This document shows positions 1-7,295 of a stretch of DNA of 49,647 bases, piece by piece. Made by a program: the position numbers and the translations under genes. The number at the start of each line of letters is the position of its first letter. Positions within the stretch are counted from its first letter, which is position 1. The stretch is from Pseudomonas sp. MWU13-2100 (GTDB lineage Bacteria > Pseudomonadota > Gammaproteobacteria > Pseudomonadales > Pseudomonadaceae): contig NZ_JALLIX010000048.1 of NCBI RefSeq assembly GCF_023242365.1, positions 1 through 49,647 on the forward strand, given 5' to 3'. Below the pieces are notes generated by a model, which was not told where the DNA came from, ran no database searches, and worked only from the letters and a program-made list of their open reading frames with translations.

Positions 1-1
1 G

Positions 2-100
2 GTCGTCAGAAAGCACCAGAAGTTCAAGTTGAGTCATGAATACAACGCACTGATCAAGCGGGCGGTTGCAGGAGCTGAGTGCAACACAGCTATTGAATAG
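2..100 (+). CDS. Possible C-terminal fragment of an unidentified protein
   Basis: An open frame runs in from the left window edge and ends at a TAG at 98-100, giving 32 residues beginning VVRKHQKFKLSHEY. I do not recognise it. Its last residues fall inside the terminal repeat of the IS30 remnant that starts near 77, so the true end of any upstream gene may have been replaced by IS sequence. It could equally be a chance frame. Extending the sequence leftwards would decide. Confidence 0.25.
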   Translation, partial: VVRKHQKFKLSHEYNALIKRAVAGAECNTAIE

Positions 101-601
101 AAGTCAGGGCATCATGACGCCTGAGCGTGGCCTTTTGCATCACTTCGCTCATGACCTCGATTGGGCATTTGAAATCGAAACGTTTTCACGGGCGCATGTT
201 CAGTTGCAAGGCGATGGCATCGAGGTCTTCCTGGCCGTGGGCTGACAGGTCCGTTCCCTTGGGCAGGTACTGGCGAGGCCGTTGATGTTCTCGTTACTGC
301 CACGCAGCCAGGGGCTGCGCGGGTCGCAGAAATAAATCGCCACACCGGTCTTCTGGGTGATTTCGGCGTCCCGTGCCATTTCCCGCCCCTGGTCGTAGGT
401 CATGCTTTTACGTATACCATCCTCTCGGTTGCGGCGCAGTTCTCGGCTGATGGTCGAGGGCGCTCGGTTGATCAACTGGGCGATCCTTCTCTGATTGAAA
501 CCGTGTTCCAGGCCCAGTTGGACGGTGACGCATTCTTCAAGGCTGAGTTCGTGATAGGACACAGGGACGACACCGTACCGGAAAGGTCAGGTGTTACACT
601 C
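77..601 (-). mobile_element. Internally deleted IS30-family insertion sequence
   Basis: The transposase remnant at 90-562 is flanked by an imperfect terminal inverted repeat. The left copy, GAGTGCAACAC, is at 77-87. The right copy, at 591-601, reads GAGTGTAACAC on the minus strand. The left repeat directly follows the transposase stop, and the right one lies about 30 bp upstream of its start, as expected for an IS30-type element. The element is about 0.5 kb rather than the roughly 1.1 kb typical of the family, because the middle of the gene is missing. I could not identify flanking target duplications with confidence. Confidence 0.65.
90..562 (-). pseudogene. IS30-family transposase remnant (deleted, frameshifted)
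   Basis: Reading from a GTG at 562, the first ~50 residues match the IS30 helix-turn-helix region (MSYHELSLEE..., RAPSTISRELRRN). The frame then jumps directly to the late catalytic region (MTYDQGREMA, then FCDPRSPWLRGSNENINGL, which carries the final Glu of the DDE triad). Roughly 200 residues with the first catalytic Asp are missing. After GSNENINGL a small deletion shifts the frame. In the restored frame the usual C-terminus (YLPKGTDLS..., KRFDFKCPIEVM) is recognisable, but it is interrupted by a TGA where CGA is expected before KRFDFKCP. It ends at a TAG at 90-92. No active transposase can be made. Family assignment is secure; the subgroup is not. Confidence 0.85.
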
Positions 602-656
602 GGTTTTTGTGGCCGCCAAATAAAAAAGTTACTATATGTAAGTGCCTGAATATGTT

Positions 657-669
657 TGTGAATATCACA
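657..669. promoter_or_regulatory. Short dyad upstream of the HopJ-family gene
   Basis: The 13-bp sequence has arms TGTGA and TCACA separated by ATA. It lies about 12 bp upstream of the Shine-Dalgarno AGAAGGAA (681-688) of the gene starting at 698, in an AT-rich stretch. It looks like an operator or a small hairpin. The arm spacing (3) is too short for a CRP/Vfr site, which needs 6. Confidence 0.3.
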
Positions 670-697
670 TGTAACAGTTAAGAAGGAACCGTAATCG

Positions 698-1036
698 ATG
701 AGTGATTTGAACACCCTGCGCGCCAGCCTCAACAGCGGCGAACATGTTTTCGCCGATACCCTGGCCTTCATTGCCGCCGGTTACCACTATCAGCCGCAAG
801 CCTTCAACAACGGTGGCGTGGAAAACACCGCCGGGCAGAACGAAGGCTCGTGCAAGACCCTGGGCCTGGCCCTGCTGGAAGGCTTGAGCGATCAGGAAGC
901 CTTGCTGGCCTTCGGCGAGCATTACCGTTCGGTCCTGGCCACCCCTGAAGGCAGCGACCACGGCAATATCCGCGCATTGATCGCCCATGGCCTGGCCGGC
1001 GTGAAGTTCACCCAGGCCCCGCTGACTCGGCGCTGA
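698..1036 (+). CDS. HopJ type III effector family protein
   Basis: The 112-residue protein matches, by recognition, the HopJ family (PF08888), first named from Pseudomonas syringae effector candidates. It is a small soluble protein without a signal peptide or membrane segment. Recognisable features are FNNGGVENTAGQNEGSCK near residues 36-53 and a C-terminal GSDHGNIRALIAHG. The ATG at 698 is preceded by a good AGAAGGAA. It stands alone: the IS30 remnant lies upstream and the aminotransferase gene starts 123 bp downstream. No type III secretion genes or hrp box are visible, so secretion is not supported. HopJ-like genes are widespread in non-pathogenic pseudomonads, and an intracellular role is more likely. 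The function is unknown. Confidence 0.8.
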   Translation: MSDLNTLRASLNSGEHVFADTLAFIAAGYHYQPQAFNNGGVENTAGQNEGSCKTLGLALLEGLSDQEALLAFGEHYRSVLATPEGSDHGNIRALIAHGLAGVKFTQAPLTRR

Positions 1037-1159
1037 TTCAAGGCCCGGCAAACACATCGCGACTTTTAAGATTGACCCGGCGACTTTATTTCGTTTGCCG
1101 GGGAGCGCTGCTCACGGCTTAGATAAAAAGAAGTCTTCCTACTTCCGAGCCAGGTCTTC

Positions 1160-2410
1160 ATGAGCAGCGAAACCATCAGCCAGTCGATTTCCATCGTTCA
1201 TCCCATCAGCCTCAGCCACGGCAAGAACGCCGAGGTCTGGGACAGCACCGGTAAGCGCTATATCGATTTTGTCGGCGGCATCGGCGTACTCAACCTCGGT
1301 CATTGCCACCCGCGCATCGTCGAGGCCATTCGCGAACAAGCCACCCGCCTGACCCACTACGCCTTCAACGCCGCGCCCCATGCGCCCTACCTCGAACTGA
1401 TGGAGCGGCTGACGGCGTTTATTCCGGTGAGCTACCCGGTCAGCGGCATGCTCACCAACAGCGGCGCGGAGGCGGCGGAAAATGCCCTGAAGATCGTCCG
1501 TGGCGCCACCGGCCGCACCGCCGTGATCGCCTTTGATGGGGCCTTCCACGGCCGCACCCTCGCCACCCTCAATCTCAACGGCAAGGTGACGCCCTACAAA
1601 CAGAAAGTCGGGGTGCTGCCAGGGCCGGTGTATCACCTGCCCTTCCCCAGCAAAGACAACGGCGTGAGCTGTGCCGAGGCGCTGAAAGCGATGGAACGGC
1701 TGTTCAGCGTCGAGATCGACGTCGAGGACATCGCCTGTTTTATTGTCGAGCCGGTGCAGGGTGAAGCGGGCTTCCTGGCCCTGGACGTGGAGTTCGCCCA
1801 GGCCCTGCGGCGCTTCTGCGATGAGAAAAAGATCCTGCTGATCGCCGATGAAATCCAGTCCGGTTTCGGCCGCACCGGCCAGCGTTTCGCGTTCTCGCGG
1901 CTGGGGATCGAGCCGGACCTGATCCTGCTCGGCAAAAGCATTGCCGGCGGCGTACCGCTGGGGGCGGTGGTTGGACGCAAAGCGCTGCTCGACACCTTGC
2001 CCAAAGGCGGGTTGGGCGGCACCTATTCGGGCAACCCGATCGCCTGCGCCGCAGCCCTGGCAACCCTGGACGAAATGACCGACGCAAACTTGCACGCCTG
2101 GGGGGCGCAACAGGAAGAGGCGATAGTCAGCCGTCACCAGGCTTGGCGTGCCAACCAGCTGTCACCCTATCTGGGGCGTTTGACCGGCATCGGCGCCATG
2201 CGCGGCATCGAGTTGCTCAACCCCGACGGCAGCCCTGCATCGGCACAGTTGACGCAATTGCTGGCCCTGGCCCGCGACGCTGGTTTGCTGCTGATGCCCA
2301 GCGGCAAGTCGCGGCACATCATTCGCCTGCTGGCGCCCTTGACCACCGAGGCGGCGGTGCTGGAGGAAGGATTGGATATCCTTGAGGCCAGCCTGGCCAG
2401 GCTGGCCTGA
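1160..2410 (+). CDS. Class III PLP-dependent aminotransferase (GabT / 2-aminoadipate type)
   Basis: This 416-residue cytoplasmic transaminase belongs to the class III (ornithine/GABA/acetylornithine) family. The phosphate-binding TNSGAEA is at residues 99-105. The Asp that pairs with the pyridine nitrogen is D230 in LLIADEIQSGFGRTG. The Schiff-base lysine is K259 in ILLGKSIAGGVPLGAV. The length is normal and the N-terminus contacts the substrate region (NLGHCHPRIVEA). In pseudomonads close relatives act on 4-aminobutyrate or 2-aminoadipate (lysine catabolism). No pathway neighbours are present to choose between these, so the substrate is open. The gene is monocistronic, ending in a strong terminator at 2425-2450. 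Confidence 0.85.
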   Translation: MSSETISQSISIVHPISLSHGKNAEVWDSTGKRYIDFVGGIGVLNLGHCHPRIVEAIREQATRLTHYAFNAAPHAPYLELMERLTAFIPVSYPVSGMLTNSGAEAAENALKIVRGATGRTAVIAFDGAFHGRTLATLNLNGKVTPYKQKVGVLPGPVYHLPFPSKDNGVSCAEALKAMERLFSVEIDVEDIACFIVEPVQGEAGFLALDVEFAQALRRFCDEKKILLIADEIQSGFGRTGQRFAFSRLGIEPDLILLGKSIAGGVPLGAVVGRKALLDTLPKGGLGGTYSGNPIACAAALATLDEMTDANLHAWGAQQEEAIVSRHQAWRANQLSPYLGRLTGIGAMRGIELLNPDGSPASAQLTQLLALARDAGLLLMPSGKSRHIIRLLAPLTTEAAVLEEGLDILEASLARLA

Positions 2411-2424
2411 AACCCGCGGGAAGA

Positions 2425-2450
2425 AAAAAACCGGCCTCGGCCGGTTTTTT
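2425..2450. terminator. Bidirectional intrinsic terminator
   Basis: A perfect 12-bp inverted repeat, AAAAAACCGGCC-TC-GGCCGGTTTTTT, starts 14 bp after the aminotransferase stop. Both strands have a GC stem followed by six Ts. It ends the aminotransferase transcript on the plus strand and can also stop trxB read-through on the minus strand. Confidence 0.9.
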
Positions 2451-2470
2451 CATTACCACACAATCGCTGA

Positions 2471-2560
2471 TGTGGGAGCGGTGCTTGCCCGCGAAGCTTT
2501 TTAGCGCCCTCAGGGGACTCTTCGCGGCGGTGCGGCGATCCGACGAGCACCGCTTCCACA
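2471..2560. repeat. REP palindrome pair
   Basis: The left arm (2471-2496, TGTGGGAGCGGTGCTTGCCC...) and an inverted, diverged right arm (2519-2560, ending ACCGCTTCCACA) form a Pseudomonas REP doublet. It sits between the convergent aminotransferase and trxB genes. Such elements are non-coding and occupy 3' intergenic spaces. Confidence 0.75.
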
Positions 2561-2569
2561 CCGTCAGGA

Positions 2570-3526
2570 TCAAGCGTTCTGCAGGTCGTCGAGGTAACGC
2601 TCGGCGTCCAGTGCCGCCATGCAGCCGGCGCCGGCCGAGGTGATGGCTTGACGGTAAACGTGGTCAGCCACGTCACCGGCGGCAAACACACCCTCTACGC
2701 TGGTCGCGGTGGCATTGCCGTCACGGCCGCCCTGCACCACCATGTAGCCGTCTTTCAAGGTCAGTTGACCTTCGAACAGCGAAGTGTTCGGGGTATGGCC
2801 GATGGCGATGAACACGCCGTCAACTTTCAGCTCGTCGAAACTGCCGTCGTTGTTCTTCAGGCGGGCACCGGTCACGCCCATGTTATCGCCCAGTACCTCG
2901 TCCAGGGTGGCGTTGAGCTTGAGGACAATCTTGCCTTCGGCGACGCGGGCATGCAGCTTGTCGATCAGGATCTTCTCGGCGCGGAAGGTCTCGCGACGGT
3001 GCACCAGGGTCACCTTGCTGGCGATATTGGCCAGGTACAGCGCCTCTTCCACGGCGGTGTTACCACCACCGACCACGGCGACTTCCTTGTTGCGATAGAA
3101 GAAACCGTCGCAGGTGGCGCAAGCGGAAACGCCCTTGCCCATGAACGTCTCTTCCGACGGCAGGCCCAGGTAACGAGCGCTGGCGCCAGTGGCGATGATC
3201 AGTGCGTCACAGGTGAAAGTGCCGCTGTCGCCCACCAGGGTGTAGGGCTTCTTCGCCAGGTCTACCGCGTTGATGTGATCGAAGACGATTTCGGTTTCGA
3301 AACGTTCGGCATGTTCTTTCATCCGCTCCATCAGTGCCGGACCGGTCAGGCCATGCACGTCGCCGGGCCAGTTGTCGACTTCGGTGGTGGTGGTCAACTG
3401 GCCGCCGGCCTGCATGCCGGTGATCAGCAGCGGCTTGAGGTTGGCACGCGCGGCATAGACCGCGGCGCTGTAACCGGCAGGGCCGGAACCGAGAATAATC
3501 ACTCGCGAATGGCGTACTTCAGACAT
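2570..3526 (-). CDS. trxB: Thioredoxin reductase
   Basis: TrxB uses NADPH and FAD to reduce thioredoxin in the cytoplasm. The 318-residue protein has the FAD dinucleotide motif GSGPAGYSAA (13-22), the redox-active CATC (C136-C139) and the NADPH-binding GGGNTA (153-158). A second FAD signature, GVFAAGDVAD, lies near the C-terminus. The length is typical of the low-molecular-weight class. The start at 3526 has a good GGAG just upstream. It is divergent from cysZ across a 304-bp gap and convergent with the aminotransferase. The assignment is secure. P. aeruginosa has a second trxB paralogue, so this may not be the only one in the genome. Confidence 0.97.
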   Translation of the reverse strand: MSEVRHSRVIILGSGPAGYSAAVYAARANLKPLLITGMQAGGQLTTTTEVDNWPGDVHGLTGPALMERMKEHAERFETEIVFDHINAVDLAKKPYTLVGDSGTFTCDALIIATGASARYLGLPSEETFMGKGVSACATCDGFFYRNKEVAVVGGGNTAVEEALYLANIASKVTLVHRRETFRAEKILIDKLHARVAEGKIVLKLNATLDEVLGDNMGVTGARLKNNDGSFDELKVDGVFIAIGHTPNTSLFEGQLTLKDGYMVVQGGRDGNATATSVEGVFAAGDVADHVYRQAITSAGAGCMAALDAERYLDDLQNA

Positions 3527-3830
3527 GACTCACTCCTATCGACCGCCCGTCAGCTACCGGTGCGGAGCGCCGGCGGACCGGCTGGAATAAAAAAGAACCG
3601 CGAAAGCACTTGGGGAAGGCTTGTAGCACACAGTCCTGAAAAATAATGTGGTGCAGCGTATCGAGGAGGCGAAGATTAAGGAAATACGCAATAACAATCC
3701 AGCTCATAGCGGGTCTCTATCCTCAACGGCGCTCTTCGGGACGCCTTTGTTACTGCAAATGTCGACCCTTTCACCGGCCTCGCAAAATCGGTAAGGTCGG
3801 CGCGTTCCCCCCCCCTTCTCGGAGCACGTT
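3527..3830. other. trxB-cysZ divergent intergenic region
   Basis: This 304-bp gap must carry the promoters for both divergent genes. I found no convincing sigma-70 hexamer pair, no dyad and no credible gene. The short frames here lack family similarity. A run of nine Cs (3807-3815) lies just ahead of the cysZ Shine-Dalgarno GGAG (3821-3824). Confidence 0.6.
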
Positions 3831-4586
3831 ATGCCCGCACCCGTCCTGTCCGGCCCGCAATATCTGCGCGAGGGCCTGAAGCTGGTCCTCAGCCCGGGCC
3901 TGCGCCTGTTCGTCCTGCTGCCGCTGGCGATCAACCTGGTGCTGTTCGTCGGCTTGATCTACCTGGCCGGCCACTATTTCAGTCTCTGGGTCGATACCCT
4001 GATGCCGACCCTGCCCGGCTGGCTGAGTTTCCTCAACTACATCCTCTGGCCGCTGTTCGTGGCGCTGGTGGTGCTGATGGTGTTTTTCACCTTCACCATG
4101 ATTGCCAACGTGATCGCCGCGCCCTTCAACGGCTTTCTTGCCGAAAAGGTCGAAGTGGTGGTGCGCGGCACCGACAATTTCCCGGCCTTCAGTTGGGCCG
4201 AACTGCTAGCGATGATTCCGCGCACCCTGGCGCGGGAAATGCGCAAGCTCGGTTACTTCCTGCCGCGGGCCATCGCGCTGTTGGTGCTGTCGTTCATTCC
4301 GGTGGTGAATATCATTGCCGCACCGCTGTGGCTGCTGTTCGGGGTGTGGATGATGGCGATCCAGTACATCGACTACCCGGCGGACAACCACAATCTGAGC
4401 TGGAACGGCATGCTCGCCTGGCTGCGGCAGAAGCGCTGGCAGTGCATGAGTTTTGGCGGGATCGTCTACCTGGTGCTGCTGGTGCCGGTGGTCAACCTGC
4501 TGATGATGCCGGCGGCGGTGGCCGGGGCGACCTTGTTCTGGGTCCGCGAGCGCGGCGAAGAGGCGGTGGCCGGCGAGAAGCGCTGA
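3831..4586 (+). CDS. cysZ: Sulfate transporter CysZ
   Basis: This 251-residue inner-membrane protein belongs to the CysZ/EI24 family. CysZ carries sulfate into the cell for cysteine synthesis. The sequence starts with the family's SGPQYLREGLKL amphipathic segment. It has hydrophobic stretches at about residues 24-48, 65-100, 145-175 and 205-235, and the conserved FNGFLAEKVE region near 102-111. The start at 3831 is supported by GGAG 6 bp upstream. No CysB-like site was recognised. The sulfate-activating cysD-cysNC genes lie about 8 kb away in the same window. The downstream glycosyltransferase gene begins 80 bp after the stop. Confidence 0.92.
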   Translation: MPAPVLSGPQYLREGLKLVLSPGLRLFVLLPLAINLVLFVGLIYLAGHYFSLWVDTLMPTLPGWLSFLNYILWPLFVALVVLMVFFTFTMIANVIAAPFNGFLAEKVEVVVRGTDNFPAFSWAELLAMIPRTLAREMRKLGYFLPRAIALLVLSFIPVVNIIAAPLWLLFGVWMMAIQYIDYPADNHNLSWNGMLAWLRQKRWQCMSFGGIVYLVLLVPVVNLLMMPAAVAGATLFWVRERGEEAVAGEKR

Positions 4587-4587
4587 G

Positions 4588-4662
4588 GCGGCAGGAACGC
4601 TGCCGCGTCACAAATCCATCATCAAACAGCCACAGTGTCGCAACCGCCCGGGGCGACACTGT
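4588..4662 (+). promoter_or_regulatory. Two consecutive hairpins between cysZ and the glycosyltransferase gene
   Basis: Hairpin 1 is GCGGCAG (4588-4594) paired with CTGCCGC (4600-4606), directly after the cysZ stop. Hairpin 2 is a perfect 10-bp stem, ACAGTGTCGC (4632-4641) with GCGACACTGT (4653-4662), and an 11-nt loop. It ends only 4 nt before the ATG at 4667. Neither has a T-tract, so they are not classical terminators. Hairpin 2 leaves no room for a free Shine-Dalgarno. Confidence 0.55.
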
Positions 4663-4666
4663 AAAC

Positions 4667-5890
4667 ATGACGACAGCTCTGCATATCACCCTGATCACCG
4701 AAACCTTCCCACCGGAAATCAATGGCGTGGCCAATACCCTTGGCCGCTTGTGCGACGGACTGCGCGCCCGCGGGCACCAGATCGAACTGGTCCGCCCGCG
4801 CCAGAGCTGCGACCAGTCCCGCCCCAGCGATACCGAACTGCTGCTTTGCCGGGGCTGGCCGCTGCCCGGCTATCCCGGCCTGCAATGGGGCCAGTCGTCG
4901 ATGCACAAGCTGCTGCGGCGCTGGAAGAGCCAGCGTCCGGACGTGCTGTATATCGCCACCGAAGGCCCGCTCGGCTTGTCCGCCCTGCGCGCGGCCAGGC
5001 GCCTGGGGATTTCGGTGGTCAGCGGCTTCCACACCAACTTCCAGCAGTATTCCCATCAATACGGCATGGGTTTGCTGACGCGGGTGCTGACTCATTATCT
5101 GCGCTGGTTCCACAACCGTTCCAAGCTGACCCTGGTGCCCAGCGTCAGCCAGCGCGTGGAGCTGGAGCGGCGGCATTTCGAACGCCTGGAACTGCTCTCC
5201 CGGGGCGTCGACAGTCAGTTGTTCCATCCGGCCAAGCGCTTGAGCGCCCTGCGCGACAGCTGGGGGCTGGCGGACAGCGATATCGCCTTGCTGTATGTCG
5301 GGCGGCTGGCGACCGAGAAAAACCTTGGTTTGCTCAAGCAGACCTTTGAGCGCCTGCGGGAAACTTATCCACAACGGCGGATGAAACTGGTTGTGGTCGG
5401 TGACGGTCCGCAACGTGGCGCGCTGGAAAAGGAACTGCCCGAGGCGGTTTTCTGCGGCACGCAGCGGGGCGAGGCACTGGCCTGCCACTACGCATCGGCG
5501 GATCTGTTCTTGTTCCCCAGCCTTACCGAAACCTTCGGCAATGTGGTGCTCGAGGCACTGGCGTCAGGGTTGGCGGTGGTAGCGTACGACGAGGCCGCGG
5601 CGGCCCAGCATATCCGCCATGGCTACAACGGCGTGCTGGCCATGCCCGGCGACGAGGAGGCGTTCTGCGATGCCGCCTGCTGGTTGCTGGAAGGCCGGGA
5701 AACCTTGCGCAATGTCCGCCTCAACGCCCGCCAGCATGCCAGCCGGCAAGGTTGGGGGGCGATTGTCGAGCAGTTCGAGAAGCAGTTGCGCGGGGCCTGT
5801 GACGCGCCGCCGGTGGCGCAACGCGTCGCGGCCCTGCCGGCGGATGTCGTGCCGACAACCGCCCTTCTGAAAACACCACGCAATCTGTAG
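4667..5890 (+). CDS. GT4-type glycosyltransferase (group 1)
   Basis: This 407-residue GT-B fold enzyme transfers a sugar from a nucleotide donor. Its N-terminal motif ITETFPPEINGVANTLGRL (about 9-27) is typical of the MgtA/PimB-like group that uses GDP-mannose or UDP-sugars on lipid acceptors. The donor-binding half has YVGRLATEKNLGLL, VVGDGPQR and the E-x7-E region around SLTETFGNVVLEALASG. I chose 4667 because the conserved strand starts right there. The frame is open further upstream but overlaps cysZ. No Shine-Dalgarno is visible, and the ATG follows a hairpin. No pathway partners are nearby, so donor and acceptor are unknown. The TAG stop lies inside a REP element. Confidence 0.82.
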   Translation: MTTALHITLITETFPPEINGVANTLGRLCDGLRARGHQIELVRPRQSCDQSRPSDTELLLCRGWPLPGYPGLQWGQSSMHKLLRRWKSQRPDVLYIATEGPLGLSALRAARRLGISVVSGFHTNFQQYSHQYGMGLLTRVLTHYLRWFHNRSKLTLVPSVSQRVELERRHFERLELLSRGVDSQLFHPAKRLSALRDSWGLADSDIALLYVGRLATEKNLGLLKQTFERLRETYPQRRMKLVVVGDGPQRGALEKELPEAVFCGTQRGEALACHYASADLFLFPSLTETFGNVVLEALASGLAVVAYDEAAAAQHIRHGYNGVLAMPGDEEAFCDAACWLLEGRETLRNVRLNARQHASRQGWGAIVEQFEKQLRGACDAPPVAQRVAALPADVVPTTALLKTPRNL

Positions 5891-6027
5891 GCGCTGGCTT
5901 GCCCACGGAGCTTTGGGCGGCCTCACAGGCCTCTTCGCTGGCAAGCCAGGCTCCTACAGGACGGTGTTTCACCAAGGAATACCGTCAGCTCCAGGACCGT
6001 GCAGGAGCCGACTGGCCGGCGATGGCG
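5886..6027. repeat. REP cluster (TGTAGGAGC type)
   Basis: Arms at 5886-5903 (TGTAGGCGCTGGCTTGCC) and 5935-5958 (TTCGCTGGCAAGCC...CCTACA) form an inverted REP pair. A third related copy at about 5998-6027 (CAGGAGCCGACTGGCCGGCGA) follows. The cluster fills the space between the convergent glycosyltransferase and OYE genes. It supplies the stop codon of the former (TAG 5888-5890). Confidence 0.75.
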
Positions 6028-6058
6028 ATCAAACATTCACCATCGTCGGCGCGGCGGC

Positions 6059-7162
6059 TTACGCCAGGCTCATCAACGCCTCACGGCTGAACGGCAGGAT
6101 GTCCTGCTCGCGACCGTCGCGCACTTTCACCGCCCAATCCGGGTCCACCAGCAGGGCACGACCCACGGCAACCAGGTCGAACTCTTGGTTGCCCAGGCGC
6201 TCCAGCAGGTTCTCCAGGCTCGCCGGCTGTGCGACCTTGTCGGTGTTGACCATGAACTGCAGGAACTCGCCGTCCAGGCCGACGCTGCCCACGGTGATGG
6301 TCGGCTTGCCGGTCAGCTTGCGGGTCCAGCCCGCCAGGTTCAGTTCGGAACCGTCGAACTCCGGCTCCCAGAAACGCCGTGTGGAACAGTGGAAAATATC
6401 CACGCCGGCGTCGGACAACGGCTTGAGGAACTCACCGAGGGCCTCAGGCGTCTGCACCAGACGGGCGCTGTAGTCCTGCTGTTTCCATTGGGAAAAGCGG
6501 AAGATGATCGGGAAGTCCGGCCCCACCGCCGCGCGCACGGCCTGGATCAGCTCAATGGCAAAACGCGAACGGTTGGCCAGGCTGCCGCCGTATTGGTCGG
6601 TCCGCAGGTTGGTGCCTTCCCAGAAGAACTGGTCGATCAGGTAGCCGTGGGCGCCATGGATCTCAACACCGTCCATACCGATGCTTTGCGCATCACGGGC
6701 GGCCTGGACGAATGCCGCAATCACCTCGTCGATGTCCTGCTGGGTCATGCCGTGCACCACCAACTGACCGTCCTTGAGTTTCTCGCTCGGGCCATAACCC
6801 GGCACGCTGGCGTCCGGCTCGGTGCCCAGGCGCCGCACATTACCCACGTGCCAGAGCTGCGGAACGATCTTGCCACCCTCGGCATGTACCGCATCGACGA
6901 CTTTTTTCCAGCCGGCCAGGGCCGCTTCGCCGTAGAAGTGCGGCACGTTCGGATAACCGTTGGACGCCTGGTGACCGACCGTGGTGCCTTCGGTGACGAT
7001 CAGGCCGACACCGGCCGCCGCGCGCTTGCGGTAGTACTCGATGACTTTCGAATTGGGCACGCCACCCGGGGAAAACGAACGGGTCATCGGTGCCATGACC
7101 ACACGGGTCGGCAACTCCAGCGCGCCAAGATGGAAAGGACGGAACAGGGCTTTAACGGGCAT
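6059..7162 (-). CDS. NADH:flavin oxidoreductase, Old Yellow Enzyme family
   Basis: This 367-residue FMN-dependent TIM-barrel ene-reductase reduces activated C=C bonds or nitro compounds with NAD(P)H. The N-terminus has LPTRVVMAPMTRSF (17-30). The substrate-binding histidine pair is in VEIHGAHGYLIDQFF (H169, H172), followed by the FMN-contacting YGGSLANRSRF (191-201). The C-terminus carries VGRALLVDP. The physiological substrate is unknown; relatives include xenobiotic reductases and 12-oxophytodienoate reductase. The ATG at 7162 has GGAG 7 nt upstream. A large dyad (7177-7219) lies immediately ahead. No regulator gene is adjacent. Confidence 0.88.
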   Translation of the reverse strand: MPVKALFRPFHLGALELPTRVVMAPMTRSFSPGGVPNSKVIEYYRKRAAAGVGLIVTEGTTVGHQASNGYPNVPHFYGEAALAGWKKVVDAVHAEGGKIVPQLWHVGNVRRLGTEPDASVPGYGPSEKLKDGQLVVHGMTQQDIDEVIAAFVQAARDAQSIGMDGVEIHGAHGYLIDQFFWEGTNLRTDQYGGSLANRSRFAIELIQAVRAAVGPDFPIIFRFSQWKQQDYSARLVQTPEALGEFLKPLSDAGVDIFHCSTRRFWEPEFDGSELNLAGWTRKLTGKPTITVGSVGLDGEFLQFMVNTDKVAQPASLENLLERLGNQEFDLVAVGRALLVDPDWAVKVRDGREQDILPFSREALMSLA

Positions 7163-7176
7163 GGGAGCACTCCACG

Positions 7177-7219
7177 GCGCAAGGGGAATTTATGATCAGG
7201 ATAATATTCCGCCTTGCGC
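7177..7219. promoter_or_regulatory. Long imperfect dyad ahead of the OYE gene
   Basis: The left arm GCGCAAGGGGAAT (7177-7189) pairs with ATTCCGCCTTGCGC (7206-7219) with a single bulged base. The 16-nt centre contains TGATCA. The dyad lies 15-57 bp upstream of the ATG at 7162, just before its Shine-Dalgarno. It could be an operator for a repressor or an RNA hairpin in the leader. Confidence 0.5.
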
Positions 7220-7295
7220 ACACCGCCCAGCACTATTGATCTGAGTGATTAAGCTTTAGAAGTGCCAGGAGAGCCCGCCCAGTTGAGTACCGGCA

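Noticed and set aside
657..669. CRP/Vfr binding site
   Set aside because: The arms TGTGA/TCACA fit, but the spacing is 3 rather than 6 bp.
3646..3879. Small gene in the trxB-cysZ gap
   Set aside because: It has no ribosome site or family similarity and overlaps the cysZ start. It is more likely promoter DNA.
4193..4666. N-terminal extension of the glycosyltransferase
   Set aside because: The upstream open frame lies inside cysZ and the hairpins, and the conserved GT4 N-terminus begins right after 4667.
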